A stretch of 46,934 nt of DNA from JANXXV01 sp038230275 (GTDB lineage: Bacteria > Acidobacteriota > Terriglobia > Bryobacterales > Bryobacteraceae): the NCBI GenBank assembly GCA_038230275.1, contig JBBRNO010000040.1, forward strand, positions 1-46,934. The letters are read 5' to 3'. The position numbers and the translations under genes are program-made. Positions 1 through 8,300 of the stretch are shown here, one piece after another (position 1 is the stretch's first letter; every line of letters begins with the position of its first letter). The notes under the pieces were generated by a model. It saw nothing but the letters and a program-made list of their open reading frames with translations, did not search any database and had not been told where the DNA came from.

Positions 1-737
1 AGCAGCGTCCGCCCAGCATCGATTGCCAACGCAGTGGTCCCAGTCTCCTGCATCACGGGAATCGTGTCTAATCCAATTACAGGCACATCGAACAACAGAT
101 GGTGCCGGCCATTGGAAACTTTGATCAACCGCAGAGGCTTTCCGTTGCACAAACTAGCCGCGCGCCGCAGCATGGCATCGGTGCCTTCCATGGCTTCTAA
201 AGCCACACAGGCGCGGTCGGCAATAGCCACGCTTTGGCCGATATCGAGGCTGGCCAGGGCACTGGCCACACGACGCCCGTAAGCGATGTCCTTCTCCTCG
301 TCACCGGTGGGTTTGCGTTTCGTGAGCACGCCGCGCCCAGCGACCAGAGGCTTTAAGAGCCTTGTGGAATCGCCGAGTTGGATGCCTTCATCGGCCAACA
401 CTTTGGCAACCGCGCCGATCAATGCCGCCGTGTTCTTGCCTCTCAACGCTGCCAGAAGCTTGACCAGGCGCAAATCCGGTACGATGGACGAAAAAATTTT
501 GGCATGCTTCACCTGGCCGGCCATAATGACTTCGGTGATGCCTTCGGCCTTCAGAATCTCGATGAGTTTACTGAGCTGGCCGAGGGAGATCCAATGACAC
601 TTCCACGCCAGGGGCTCAATCTCTCGGGAAGCCTCTTCTTCGATACCGATAGCTACTACCTGATGCCCGAGCGTGCGCGCTGTTTCCAGGGCCAATAGCG
701 GGAACCGGCCATTGCCCGCAATCAGCCCGTACTTCAC
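1..737 (-). CDS. lpxI: LpxI, UDP-2,3-diacylglucosamine pyrophosphatase (3' end cut by window edge)
   Basis: LpxI hydrolyses UDP-2,3-diacylglucosamine to lipid X and UMP, the fourth step of lipid A synthesis, at the inner face of the cytoplasmic membrane. I translated this strand directly. It is open from a GTG at 737 to the left edge, giving 245 codons of a family usually about 270-285 residues long, so only the last few dozen are missing. Recognisable LpxI blocks are the N-terminal KYGLIAGNGRFPLL, the central MAGQVKHAKIF, the ACVALEAMEGTDAML stretch, and FDVPVIGLDTIPVM near the end. The GTG overlaps the lpxA stop as GTGA, a typical coupled junction, which supports this start. It lies directly after lpxA in the order fabZ-lpxA-lpxI, as in other bacteria that use LpxI rather than LpxH. 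Confidence 0.9.
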   Translation of the reverse strand, partial: MKYGLIAGNGRFPLLALETARTLGHQVVAIGIEEEASREIEPLAWKCHWISLGQLSKLIEILKAEGITEVIMAGQVKHAKIFSSIVPDLRLVKLLAALRGKNTAALIGAVAKVLADEGIQLGDSTRLLKPLVAGRGVLTKRKPTGDEEKDIAYGRRVASALASLDIGQSVAIADRACVALEAMEGTDAMLRRAASLCNGKPLRLIKVSNGRHHLLFDVPVIGLDTIPVMQETGTTALAIDAGRTL

Positions 738-1510
738 TTGATGACCCCGCGCTGGGAGGAAAGCAGGAACGCGATCAACTCTTCCAGTTCCGGGCTAGCC
801 GGCACTTCCGCGCGGATGCGTTCCAGGGCTTGGGTAGTATTCAACTTTGCGCGAGTCAATAGCCGGAATGCGGTTTGCAAACCGTCGATGACCGGGATGT
901 CAAATCCGCGGCGCTCCAAACCGGTGCGGTTCGCGCCAAAAACCTTGATCTCCCGCGGATTCACAGTGGTGGAAAACGGCAGAACGTCCTGCGTCACCAC
1001 GCTGTAACCGCCGATCATCGAATGGCGTCCGATGCGGCAGAATTGATGCACGCCGCTAAAGGCGCCGATCACAGCCCAATCGCCTACAAGAACGTGCCCC
1101 GCCAGGGTTACACCGTTGGCCAGCACCGTATGGCTGCCCAACTGAACGTCGTGCGCCACATGGGTATAGGCCATCAGCAGATTATCGTCGCCCAGGCGCG
1201 TAACCATGCCGCCGCCGGTGGTGCCGCGATGGATGGTGACGAATTCGCGGATCTTGTTTCGGTCGCCAATGTGCGTTTCCGAACGCTCCCCAGCGTACTT
1301 CAGATCCTGCGGCGCGACACCGACCGTGGAATAGGGGAAGAACACGTTCTCAGCTCCGATGGAGGTGATGCCTTCGACGAATACGTTTGCCATGAGGCGA
1401 GTGCCCGCGCCAATTTGCACATCGTCGCCGATGACACAAAACGGACCAATCTCCGCGGACTCTGCGATGCGCGCCCCCGGGTGGATGATCGCAGTGGGGT
1501 GAATCGGCAT
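734..1510 (-). CDS. lpxA: LpxA, UDP-N-acetylglucosamine O-acyltransferase
   Basis: LpxA transfers a 3-hydroxyacyl chain from acyl carrier protein to the 3-OH of UDP-GlcNAc, the first step of lipid A synthesis. The 258-residue product has the usual length and is built of left-handed beta-helix hexapeptide repeats, starting with IHPTAIIHPGARI and continuing through the middle. The segment MAYTHVAHDVQLG carries the expected catalytic His region, and GVHQFCRIGRHSMIGG is characteristic. The reading frame is open further upstream to 1585, but that 25-residue extension lies inside fabZ in another frame. I chose the ATG at 1510, where the LpxA homology begins, 16 nt after the fabZ stop. The gene overlaps lpxI by 4 nt. 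Confidence 0.95.
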   Translation of the reverse strand: MPIHPTAIIHPGARIAESAEIGPFCVIGDDVQIGAGTRLMANVFVEGITSIGAENVFFPYSTVGVAPQDLKYAGERSETHIGDRNKIREFVTIHRGTTGGGMVTRLGDDNLLMAYTHVAHDVQLGSHTVLANGVTLAGHVLVGDWAVIGAFSGVHQFCRIGRHSMIGGYSVVTQDVLPFSTTVNPREIKVFGANRTGLERRGFDIPVIDGLQTAFRLLTRAKLNTTQALERIRAEVPASPELEELIAFLLSSQRGVIK

Positions 1511-1526
1511 GGGAGGGAGCCCTATT

Positions 1527-1973
1527 TCAAGGGGCGGGAGCCCGATCGGAAAGAGTGCACATGAGATCGGCTTCCGCCACAACAACGCCTTCGACGGTAG
1601 CGACGGCGTGAATCTTCGCCACGCTGGGCTTCAGCTTCAGAAAGACTACTTCGATGCGCAACTGGTCGCCGGGAACCACTGGCTTGCGGAAGCGGGCCTG
1701 CTCAATCATGGCCAGGAACACCAGCTTCTCAGCGCGGTTCTGGATGCGATTGAGCACCAATACCCCGGCCGTCTGCGCCATGGCCTCGACTATCAATACC
1801 CCGGGCATCACCGGGAAGCCTGGGAAGTGGCCGGTGAAGTGAGGCTCGTTCATGGTTACGTTTTTAATCGCCACCACACGCATGTCTTCCAATTCGAGAA
1901 TGCGATCGATCAGAAGAAAGGGATAGCGGTGGGGAAGCAGGTCTTGGATGGCCTGTATATCCAGAATGGGCAT
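1527..1973 (-). CDS. fabZ: FabZ, 3-hydroxyacyl-ACP dehydratase
   Basis: FabZ dehydrates 3-hydroxyacyl-ACP to trans-2-enoyl-ACP in fatty acid elongation and competes with LpxA for the same 3-hydroxyacyl-ACP, which explains the common fabZ-lpxA linkage. The 148-residue product has the hotdog-fold signature: LLPHRYPFLLIDR near residues 12-24 and HFTGHFPGFPVMPG, with catalytic His49 and Glu63 in GVLIVEAMAQ. It is the first gene of the minus-strand lipid A cluster. Only 24 bp separate its start from the divergent M20 peptidase gene, so both promoters must sit in or around that gap. The last residues (RAPAP) lie in a GC-rich stretch with a repeated GGGCTCCC and are probably not conserved. Confidence 0.95.
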   Translation of the reverse strand: MPILDIQAIQDLLPHRYPFLLIDRILELEDMRVVAIKNVTMNEPHFTGHFPGFPVMPGVLIVEAMAQTAGVLVLNRIQNRAEKLVFLAMIEQARFRKPVVPGDQLRIEVVFLKLKPSVAKIHAVATVEGVVVAEADLMCTLSDRAPAP

Positions 1974-1997
1974 GCCGTGCGGCTATTATAACAGGGG

Positions 1998-3125
1998 ATG
2001 GATCAATTACTTAGCTACGCCCGGCAGAAACAGAAGGACATTATCGCGTTGACCCGCGAGCTGGTGGAATGCGAGTCGCCGAGCGATTCGCCAGAGGCCA
2101 TCCGCCGGTTGGTCGACCTGTTCGCGGACCGAGTGGCGGACATTGCGGATTGCAAACGAATGACGGGAGGGCATCTGCAGTGCACGTTCCGCCTGCCCGG
2201 CAAGAAGAAGGGCGGCCAAGTGATGGCGCTGGGACATTCCGATACGGTTTACCCGCTGGGCACGCTGGCAAAGATGCCTTTCCGGCAGAGCCAGGGGCGG
2301 CTGTGGGGTCCGGGCGTACTGGATATGAAGGCGGGGATCGTCTTCTTCGTGTTTGCCATGCGGGCGCTGCGCGATTTGGACATTCCGGTGAGCCGAAAGG
2401 TAATGTTGCAGCTCAATTCCGATGAAGAAGTGGGGAGCGATTCTTCACGCCCCCTTACGGAGAAAGAGGCGTTGCGAAGCGCGGCAGTGCTGGTGCTGGA
2501 GCCGGGACAGGGCATGAACGGGATGCTGAAGACCGCGCGCAAAGGTGTTGGCGACTACCTTGTTACGGTGACAGGAAAGGCCGCACACGCCGGCGTGGAC
2601 TTTGCAAACGGTGCTAGCGCCATCCTGGAACTGGCCCGGCAGATCGAAAAGATTTCGTCGTTTACTCAACAGGAGCGCGGCATCACTGTAAATCCGGGCG
2701 TGATTGCGGGCGGTACGCGGACGAATGTGATTGCAGCCGAGGCGCATGTGGAAGTGGATATCCGCATTGCGCGGATGAAAGATGGCGGCGGTTTGGACAA
2801 GAAGTTCCGGTCTTTGAAAGCGGTGGACAAACGCTGCACGGTCACGGTCACCGGTGGTTTGAATCGCCCGCCGATGGAGCGCACCGCAGGCGTCGCCGCA
2901 CTGTTCCAAAAAGCGAAGGCATTGGGACGGGAGTTAGGTGTTGATCTGCAGGAATCCAGCACAGGCGGAGGGTCGGACGGCAATTTCACAGCGGCGCTGG
3001 GCATTCCGACACTGGACGGATTGGGCGGGGTTGGGGAAGGCGCGCATGCGCCGAGTGAGAGCATCCTCATTGATCGGATTGCGGACCGGACTGCGCTGTT
3101 GGCGAAGCTGGTGCTGGCGATATAG
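1998..3125 (+). CDS. M20-family metallopeptidase (carboxypeptidase G2-like)
   Basis: This is a zinc-dependent amidohydrolase/exopeptidase of the M20 family, probably close to glutamate carboxypeptidases (CPG2 type), which release C-terminal glutamate or cleave N-acyl amino acids. Visible metal and catalytic positions are His80 and Asp82 in GHSDTVYPLG, Asp109 in GPGVLDMKAG, the acidic pair Glu143-Glu144 in SDEEVGSDSS, Glu168 in LEPGQG and His350 near the C-terminus in GEGAHAPSES. The dimerisation domain falls at about residues 180-290. No signal peptide is visible, so the enzyme should be cytoplasmic. The ATG at 1998 follows an AGGGG sequence by only a base or two, which is very short spacing. 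A GC-rich hairpin lies just after the stop. The exact substrate cannot be read from the sequence. Confidence 0.88.
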   Translation: MDQLLSYARQKQKDIIALTRELVECESPSDSPEAIRRLVDLFADRVADIADCKRMTGGHLQCTFRLPGKKKGGQVMALGHSDTVYPLGTLAKMPFRQSQGRLWGPGVLDMKAGIVFFVFAMRALRDLDIPVSRKVMLQLNSDEEVGSDSSRPLTEKEALRSAAVLVLEPGQGMNGMLKTARKGVGDYLVTVTGKAAHAGVDFANGASAILELARQIEKISSFTQQERGITVNPGVIAGGTRTNVIAAEAHVEVDIRIARMKDGGGLDKKFRSLKAVDKRCTVTVTGGLNRPPMERTAGVAALFQKAKALGRELGVDLQESSTGGGSDGNFTAALGIPTLDGLGGVGEGAHAPSESILIDRIADRTALLAKLVLAI

Positions 3126-3128
3126 GAT

Positions 3129-3143
3129 CCGGGCCCGGCCCGG
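3129..3143 (+). terminator. GC-only hairpin after the M20 peptidase gene
   Basis: A perfect 6-bp stem (CCGGGC and GCCCGG) with a 3-nt loop begins 3 nt after the peptidase stop codon. No T-run follows, so it is not a canonical intrinsic terminator. It may act as a 3'-end stabiliser or a weak or Rho-assisted terminator. Confidence 0.35.
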
Positions 3144-3204
3144 TGCCGCAGGCTACCCGAAGGTAAATAGCTCGCTGCTCCCGCGCCGGTTAACATGAAA
3201 GAGT

Positions 3205-3479
3205 AGGCTCGGGAAGCCTTAATCCTGGCGTTTGGGGCAAAGCTTTATAAGCGCTAGATTAAGAACATTCTCGTGAAACGATGTTTGGGTGCGCTGTGGT
3301 GTAAACGGCTCCCTCGCGGCGAAAGGCTCCGTAGAATCATGCCCTAACCGAGTGGCTCGCCGTAAGTAAGCGGTATCCCGGTTACCACGAACAGCCAAGA
3401 GTCCCGATATGCGATTTGTGGTACGTAATCCAGCACCGACGGGGCAACTTCCCATCCCTTCGGCCGGCATTTGACCGGC
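3205..3479 (+). ncRNA. Hairpin-rich block, candidate structured RNA (possibly HEARO/omega-RNA-like)
   Basis: This gene-free stretch contains several good local stems in a row. They are AGGCT/AGCCT (3205-3209 with 3215-3219), GCTT/AAGC (3242-3245 with 3249-3252), and AGCGC/GCGCT (3250-3254 with 3291-3295). The last encloses a two-part hairpin: AACAT-CGT with ACG-ATGTT, 3264-3274 with 3278-3285, GAA loop. TAACCG/CGGTTA (3345-3350 with 3379-3384) and GCCGG/CCGGC (3463-3467 with 3475-3479) follow. The 3242-3252 stem shares bases with the 3250-3295 stem, so those two are alternatives. The density and order suggest a folded RNA. The layout reminds me of the HEARO RNAs that accompany IscB nucleases, but no IscB gene follows and I cannot confirm the family. 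A minus-strand frame is open across 3219-3470 (83 codons, no family recognised), so a small protein is not fully excluded. Strand is inferred. Confidence 0.35.
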
Positions 3480-3483
3480 GGCG

Positions 3484-3640
3484 AATCGTAATCAGACCGC
3501 CGGGGGCGTCATCAGGCCTCTATAGGTAGCAGTGATCTCATTTTCACCGTTCGCGGCACCAGTTGGTATCAGGATATTGAACTGGTGTAGCCCCGGACTA
3601 ATGACTCCCGCAAACTGGACGGCCGCCGGAGCACCAACAC
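3484..3640 (-). pseudogene. Remnant of a TIGR03437 (Solibacter C-terminal) domain
   Basis: Reading the minus strand gives FAGVISPGLHQFNILIP and then NGENEITATYRGLMTPP. This closely matches the last 45 or so residues of the large protein encoded at 5330-11221 (FAGVISPGLYQFNVVIP, NGDNAITATYGGLVTPP). The DNA also aligns visibly with 5336-5490. One base is missing next to the proline codons, so the frame breaks just before the normal LITVRR end, and the stop codon after that end is gone. Nothing of the upstream protein remains beyond about 3640. This is the decayed tail of a paralogue of the neighbouring gene. The following 3641-3825 contains no gene I recognise; a minus-strand frame covers part of it (3569-3784, 71 codons) with no recognisable family. 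Confidence 0.8.
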
Positions 3641-3825
3641 TTTATCGAGATAAGCCTCGAACCGGTCGCGGCTCAAGACCGAGGTTCTTCCTTCTGTTTG
3701 GGAAACCGCTTCAAGTTGACGCCGCATCTCAATTTTCTGGCGGACTTTGTCCGCCAACGCGGCCGGAACATCGCCTTCGGGCATACCGCCGGACCGCGCT
3801 TTGCAGTATATTTTCTAGGAGGAAC

Positions 3826-4764
3826 ATGACGAACATGAATCGACGAGCTTTCCTGCAGGTCACTAGCGCCGCTCTTGCCACACAGGTTTTTGGAGCCGAG
3901 CCATCCCGATACAAGATCGGCTACACCACCAACACCGTGGGCGGATGGGAGAAGGATGTGTTCCAGTCCTTCCGGGACGCGCACGATGTTGGCTACCACT
4001 ACGTCGAAACATTTATGCACTACTTTGTCGAGCTTGATTTATACAACAAGCCGAAGGAAGTGCAGAAGCGGATGGATGACATCGGAGTGCAATTTGTCAC
4101 CATATCCAATGGCGCGCCGATGGAAACACGCTTTGAGGATCCGTCCAAACACGCGCAGCTTTACGAAGACCACATCAAGCTGGTCCGGTTTATCAAGAAC
4201 TTCGGCTGCGACCATTTGAAGATCAACCTGGGACGGCGCAGCCCGGAAGGCACCAGCGAGGAAGACTTGAAGCACATGGCCACCGCCTGTCAGGAGTTGG
4301 GACGGCGCATCCATGGCGAAGGCATCCGCTTCGGTGTGCATGCCCACATGTGGAGCCAGTTTGAGAACCGGCATGAGATCGATTTTGTGATGAACAACAC
4401 CGATCCGAAGTACGTTGGTTTTGTCCTCGACACCGGTCATATCACCATGGCTGGGATGGATCCTATCGAACTTGCCAAGAAGCTTGGGACTCGTGTGGTT
4501 GAGTTCCATATCAAAGACACCAAGCCGGAGAATCGCGGCGGCGCTAAAACTCGACTGGCAAAGATGGAAGGCATGACGGACCCATGTTTCTTCCCGTTGG
4601 GCAGCGGTGGCGTAGATTTCGTCCGGCTCAAGGAATTCCTGGATTCCATCCAGTGGAAGGGCTTCCTCACGGTGGAACTGGACACTTCGCCGTTTCGTTC
4701 GCCGAAGGAAAGCGCGGCCATCACCAAAAAGTACATCGAGAATACTTTGAAGCTTACGGTTTGA
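3826..4764 (+). CDS. Tat-exported sugar phosphate isomerase/epimerase-like TIM-barrel protein
   Basis: The product is about 312 residues and belongs to the xylose isomerase-like TIM-barrel superfamily (IolE/inosose dehydratase and AP-endonuclease 2 relatives). Such proteins isomerise, epimerise or dehydrate sugars with a divalent metal. Likely metal ligands lie in RFGVHAHMW, FVLDTGHITMAG, VEFHIKDTK and the C-terminal TVELD. The N-terminus NRRAFLQVTSAALATQVFGA is a Tat-type signal, implying export after folding. The frame is open back to 3532, but AGGAGG at 3817-3822 marks the true start, at ATG 3826 (3 nt spacing) or ATG 3835 (12 nt). The upstream 300 codons' worth of frame has no protein character. 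A second Tat-exported member of the same fold lies at 22221-23135. Confidence 0.85.
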   Translation: MTNMNRRAFLQVTSAALATQVFGAEPSRYKIGYTTNTVGGWEKDVFQSFRDAHDVGYHYVETFMHYFVELDLYNKPKEVQKRMDDIGVQFVTISNGAPMETRFEDPSKHAQLYEDHIKLVRFIKNFGCDHLKINLGRRSPEGTSEEDLKHMATACQELGRRIHGEGIRFGVHAHMWSQFENRHEIDFVMNNTDPKYVGFVLDTGHITMAGMDPIELAKKLGTRVVEFHIKDTKPENRGGAKTRLAKMEGMTDPCFFPLGSGGVDFVRLKEFLDSIQWKGFLTVELDTSPFRSPKESAAITKKYIENTLKLTV

Positions 4765-4783
4765 GCGCCGGGTATCAAAAAAT

Positions 4784-5308
4784 CTATTTCGGATCCGGGC
4801 AGCCCGGGTAGCGTAGTGCGGCCACCTCTGCTTGTTTAGCTCCAGTGAGGGTGACCACGAACATGCGGTCAAATCCAGTTTTGTCGTCGATTGGCGTCAC
4901 CTTGCCCGCGCCCAGACGGCTGATAATCGACGGCGCCGAATTCGAGTGGCCCACTACCAGAACCGTCCCGGCCGCCGGTTCAGAACGCAGTTTCGCCACC
5001 AGGGTAGCCTCATCTTGCGACGACTTGTCGTAGGGCTGGATGCCGAGTGTTTTCGCCAGCGGTTGGGCGGTCTGTTTGGTGCGGATGAACCTGGTGGTAT
5101 AGATCTGCTTCACACCGGAATCGGCGAGCATGCTTGCAAGCACTTCGGCACGGCACTGCCCTGGTTTGCTTAGGGGCGCATCGTCACCTGAAACGTCCGC
5201 TTTTTCCGCGTGACGGATCCAAATGATAGTTCGCGCGGCATCTGCCGCCCAGGTAAGATTTGAGACCGCCGGCAGCATCCAACAGAGGGGTACCGGAGTC
5301 CGGAACAT
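4784..5308 (-). CDS. Histidine phosphatase family protein, probably exported
   Basis: This 174-residue protein carries the histidine phosphatase (phosphoglycerate mutase-like) signature. IIWIRHAEKAD near residue 30 holds the phospho-accepting His, TTRFIRTKQTAQPLA follows, and VLVVGHSNSAPSII holds the second His. It is short, in the range of SixA-type phosphohistidine phosphatases, but the N-terminus (MFRTPVPLCWMLPAVSNLTWAADA up to residue 24) looks like a short signal peptide, which would put it in the periplasm. It starts 21 nt after the stop of the large Ig/kelch protein gene and may be transcribed with it. The substrate is unknown. Confidence 0.8.
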   Translation of the reverse strand: MFRTPVPLCWMLPAVSNLTWAADAARTIIWIRHAEKADVSGDDAPLSKPGQCRAEVLASMLADSGVKQIYTTRFIRTKQTAQPLAKTLGIQPYDKSSQDEATLVAKLRSEPAAGTVLVVGHSNSAPSIISRLGAGKVTPIDDKTGFDRMFVVTLTGAKQAEVAALRYPGCPDPK

Positions 5309-5329
5309 TTCTCGATTTTCGCCCTGGCG

Positions 5330-8300
5330 TCAGCGGCGTACCGTAATCAGGTCGCCTGGGGGCGTGACAAGGCCACCATAGGTGGCGGTGATCGCATTGT
5401 CGCCATTCGCGGCCCCATTCGGAATTACAACGTTGAATTGGTAGAGGCCTGGGCTAATGACTCCGGCAAACAGAACCGCCGCGGGCTCTCCGCCGATGGT
5501 TATCGAAGGCGGCGTGGATAGCGCTCCCGATTGTGTAGACGATCCGTCAATGAGTGAGGTGGCGGGCAAGCCGAAACCTACCGTGTACATCACGATGGTC
5601 TCGTTCGGTTGAGCGGGTGTGGAGAGGCCGGGGTATAGTGCCGGGGGCCCAACCAAGCTTCCATCGGCGTGGGTGGCCACCGCATATTTTCCGCCGCCAA
5701 ACAAGAGGAACGAGGGGGCAACGGCGCGGGCAGTCACGTTGTAGGGTTCGCTGGTTGTGGCGCCGCTGGTAACCTTAATCTGCACCGGGCCCATTGTGGC
5801 ATCGAGCGGAGTCAGCACGTTGATCTGGTCACTCTTACAGACCGCACTGGTTGCGGCGCTGCAATAGAAGTAGACGTACGCCGGCTTTCCATTCACGGTC
5901 ACGCTGACCCCGTTCAGTTGAGTTGGCATTCTGCCGGAGGCGAACTCGGGCGCGTTGCTCCAGATGACCCCTTCCGGCGGAGTGCCCGTGGGTGCAAGGT
6001 TGATTCCCTTGATTTCGATAAATGTATTCTGAGCGATATCCGGCCCCGCGCCAGCGGTGTTGACCGAAGTAATCGCGGGCGACGACGCCACATTGGATGC
6101 CGTCGCATTCACCGTCTGCAGCAGCGGAGTGGCGGACCCCGCTATGTAGTTATCGTCTCCGTTGAAGTTCACCTGAATCTGGTGCGCCCCTTGCGCCAGA
6201 CCGGTGACACGCAGGGACGCGGAACCGGCGCTGAGTGCACTAGTTCCCAAAACTGCACCGCCGTCCAGAAACTGGATTGTTCCGGCAGGCGATATGCCGG
6301 GAATCAGGGCAATCGCGGTGACAGTGAAGTTGACCGGCTGGCCTACTGCCGAGGGGTTGACGGACGAAGACACGGTGAAGGCCGCCGGTGCCTTGGCTAC
6401 GCTGACGCTAATGTCAGGCGATGCGCTTCCGTTGAACGCGGAGTCGCCGGAATAGACAGCGGTGAGATTACGAGCGCCTGCCAGAAGCGACGAAACTGTG
6501 AATTGCGCGGTGGCGCCGCTCAACGTTGCCGTCGCAATCACCGCCCCTCCGGCCAGAAGTTGAACCGGGCCGGAGGGCTGCGGACCGGATGGCGACGTAC
6601 TGTTTACCATTGCCGTAAGAGTGAGGGGCTGCCCGAATACGGAAGTGTTCGACGATGTCGTCAGCAAAGTGGAGGTAGAGGTTTTGGCTTGTGCCGTGAC
6701 GGTCTGCGTCAGAACCTGGGACACGCTTGCCGTCAGATTCGAGTCCCCTGCGTAGGCGGCTGTAATATTATGCGCGCCGGCCGTCAGGGTAGCGAGACTG
6801 AAGAAGGCGCTGCCGGTGGAATCCAGGGACGCGGACCCCAACTGGGCACTGCCGTCCAGAAACTGGACCGACCCCGACCCGATTCCATTGGAGACGTTCG
6901 CGATGAAAGTTATCAGCTGTCCCAATGCAGAAGGATTTGGCGAAGATGCGAGTGAGACTGTGCTTGACGCTTTTCCGACATTCAGTGGAGCGTTGCCTGA
7001 GACGCTTCCGTTGAAGGTGCTGTCGCCCGCGTAGACCGCCGTCAGCGAGTGGGAACCCACGAGGAGCGAATTGACAGAGAATTGCGCGGTGCTTCCGGAA
7101 AGGCCCGCCGTGGCCACCGCATTCCCGCCATCCAACAATTGGACGCTGCCGGTAGGTTGAGATGCCGATTGAGTAGCGGCATTGACGATTGCCGTAACAA
7201 TGACGGGTTGTCCGAATACGGACGAAGCCGGCGCCGCCAGAGTTGTGCTGGTAGAAATTTTTGACGGCGAGAGAACGGTTTGCATCAGTACGGATGAGGT
7301 AGCCGCACTTAAGAAGTTGAGGCCGGCAAAAGTAGCGGTGATGCTGTGCGTGCCCGGAGCGAGTGCCGCGGTGGAGAAGGTGGCGGAGCCGGCAGCGTCC
7401 GTTGTTCCCGATCCCAAGTTGACGGCGCCATCAAAAAATTGCACGATGGCGGCAATCGGCGGTGGAATCCCAGGCGACTGACCGCCCACAGCCGCAACAA
7501 ACACGACCGTCTCTGCCGGCTGCGACGGGTTGGGAGTGGACGACAAGGTGACGCGGGTGGGTGCCCTGCCAGCCGTCACCGTCAGCGGAGCCGATGTGCT
7601 TTCGCCGTAGCTCCTACTCCCGGCATACGTCGCCACAATGCTGTGGGCGCCTGGAGACAAGGCTAAACTGACGATGGCAGTGCCGGCTGTTAGGGTGGAT
7701 GCCGGTTGTGCTGAGCCGTCCACCGTGAGCACGACTACTTCGGGTGCGAAAACTTCCGGGTTTGGAGTTACCGTCACGGTAACGTTGGTGAGCTGGCCAT
7801 ACTGCGGCGTTGTTGTCGAAGCCGACAATGTGGTAACCGTTGGCGGCTTCGTGATGATTTGGGTGAAGGCCGGAGACGTGCTTGCGCCGTACGTGGAATT
7901 TCCGCTGTAGACGGCCGTGATGCTATGGGTGCCGACGCCCAATTGGACACCGCTGAACGTTGCCTTGCCGCCAGTGAGTGTCTTTGTAGAAAGAGAAGTC
8001 GCGCCGTCCTTGAATGTAACTGTCCCCGTGGCCGCGAGCGGTGCTACGTTGGCGCTAAAGGTGAGGGGTTGGCCAAACGCTACCGAGGCGGCTGAAGTGG
8101 CCGCGGTGATCGTGGTGGTGGTGAGCGGAGGATTTACAGGTAGCGTGAGCGTGGATGAGCTGCCGTCAAAATTGGAGTCGCCGCTATACGTCGCCGTTAG
8201 CATCATAGTGCCTGTAAACGCGAATATGACTGGGGTGGAAGTAAGCAACGCGGCTGGTTTGCTTATCAGTATGGAAGAGCCGTTCAAGAGCGTTAACGTT

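Noticed and set aside
3219..3470. 83-codon minus-strand open frame as a protein gene
   Set aside because: It coincides with strong local hairpins and has no recognisable family; kept only as an alternative to the RNA interpretation.
5669..6955. 428-codon plus-strand open frame
   Set aside because: It lies entirely antisense to the Ig-array gene and results from its repeated GC-rich codons; no signal, family or ribosome site.
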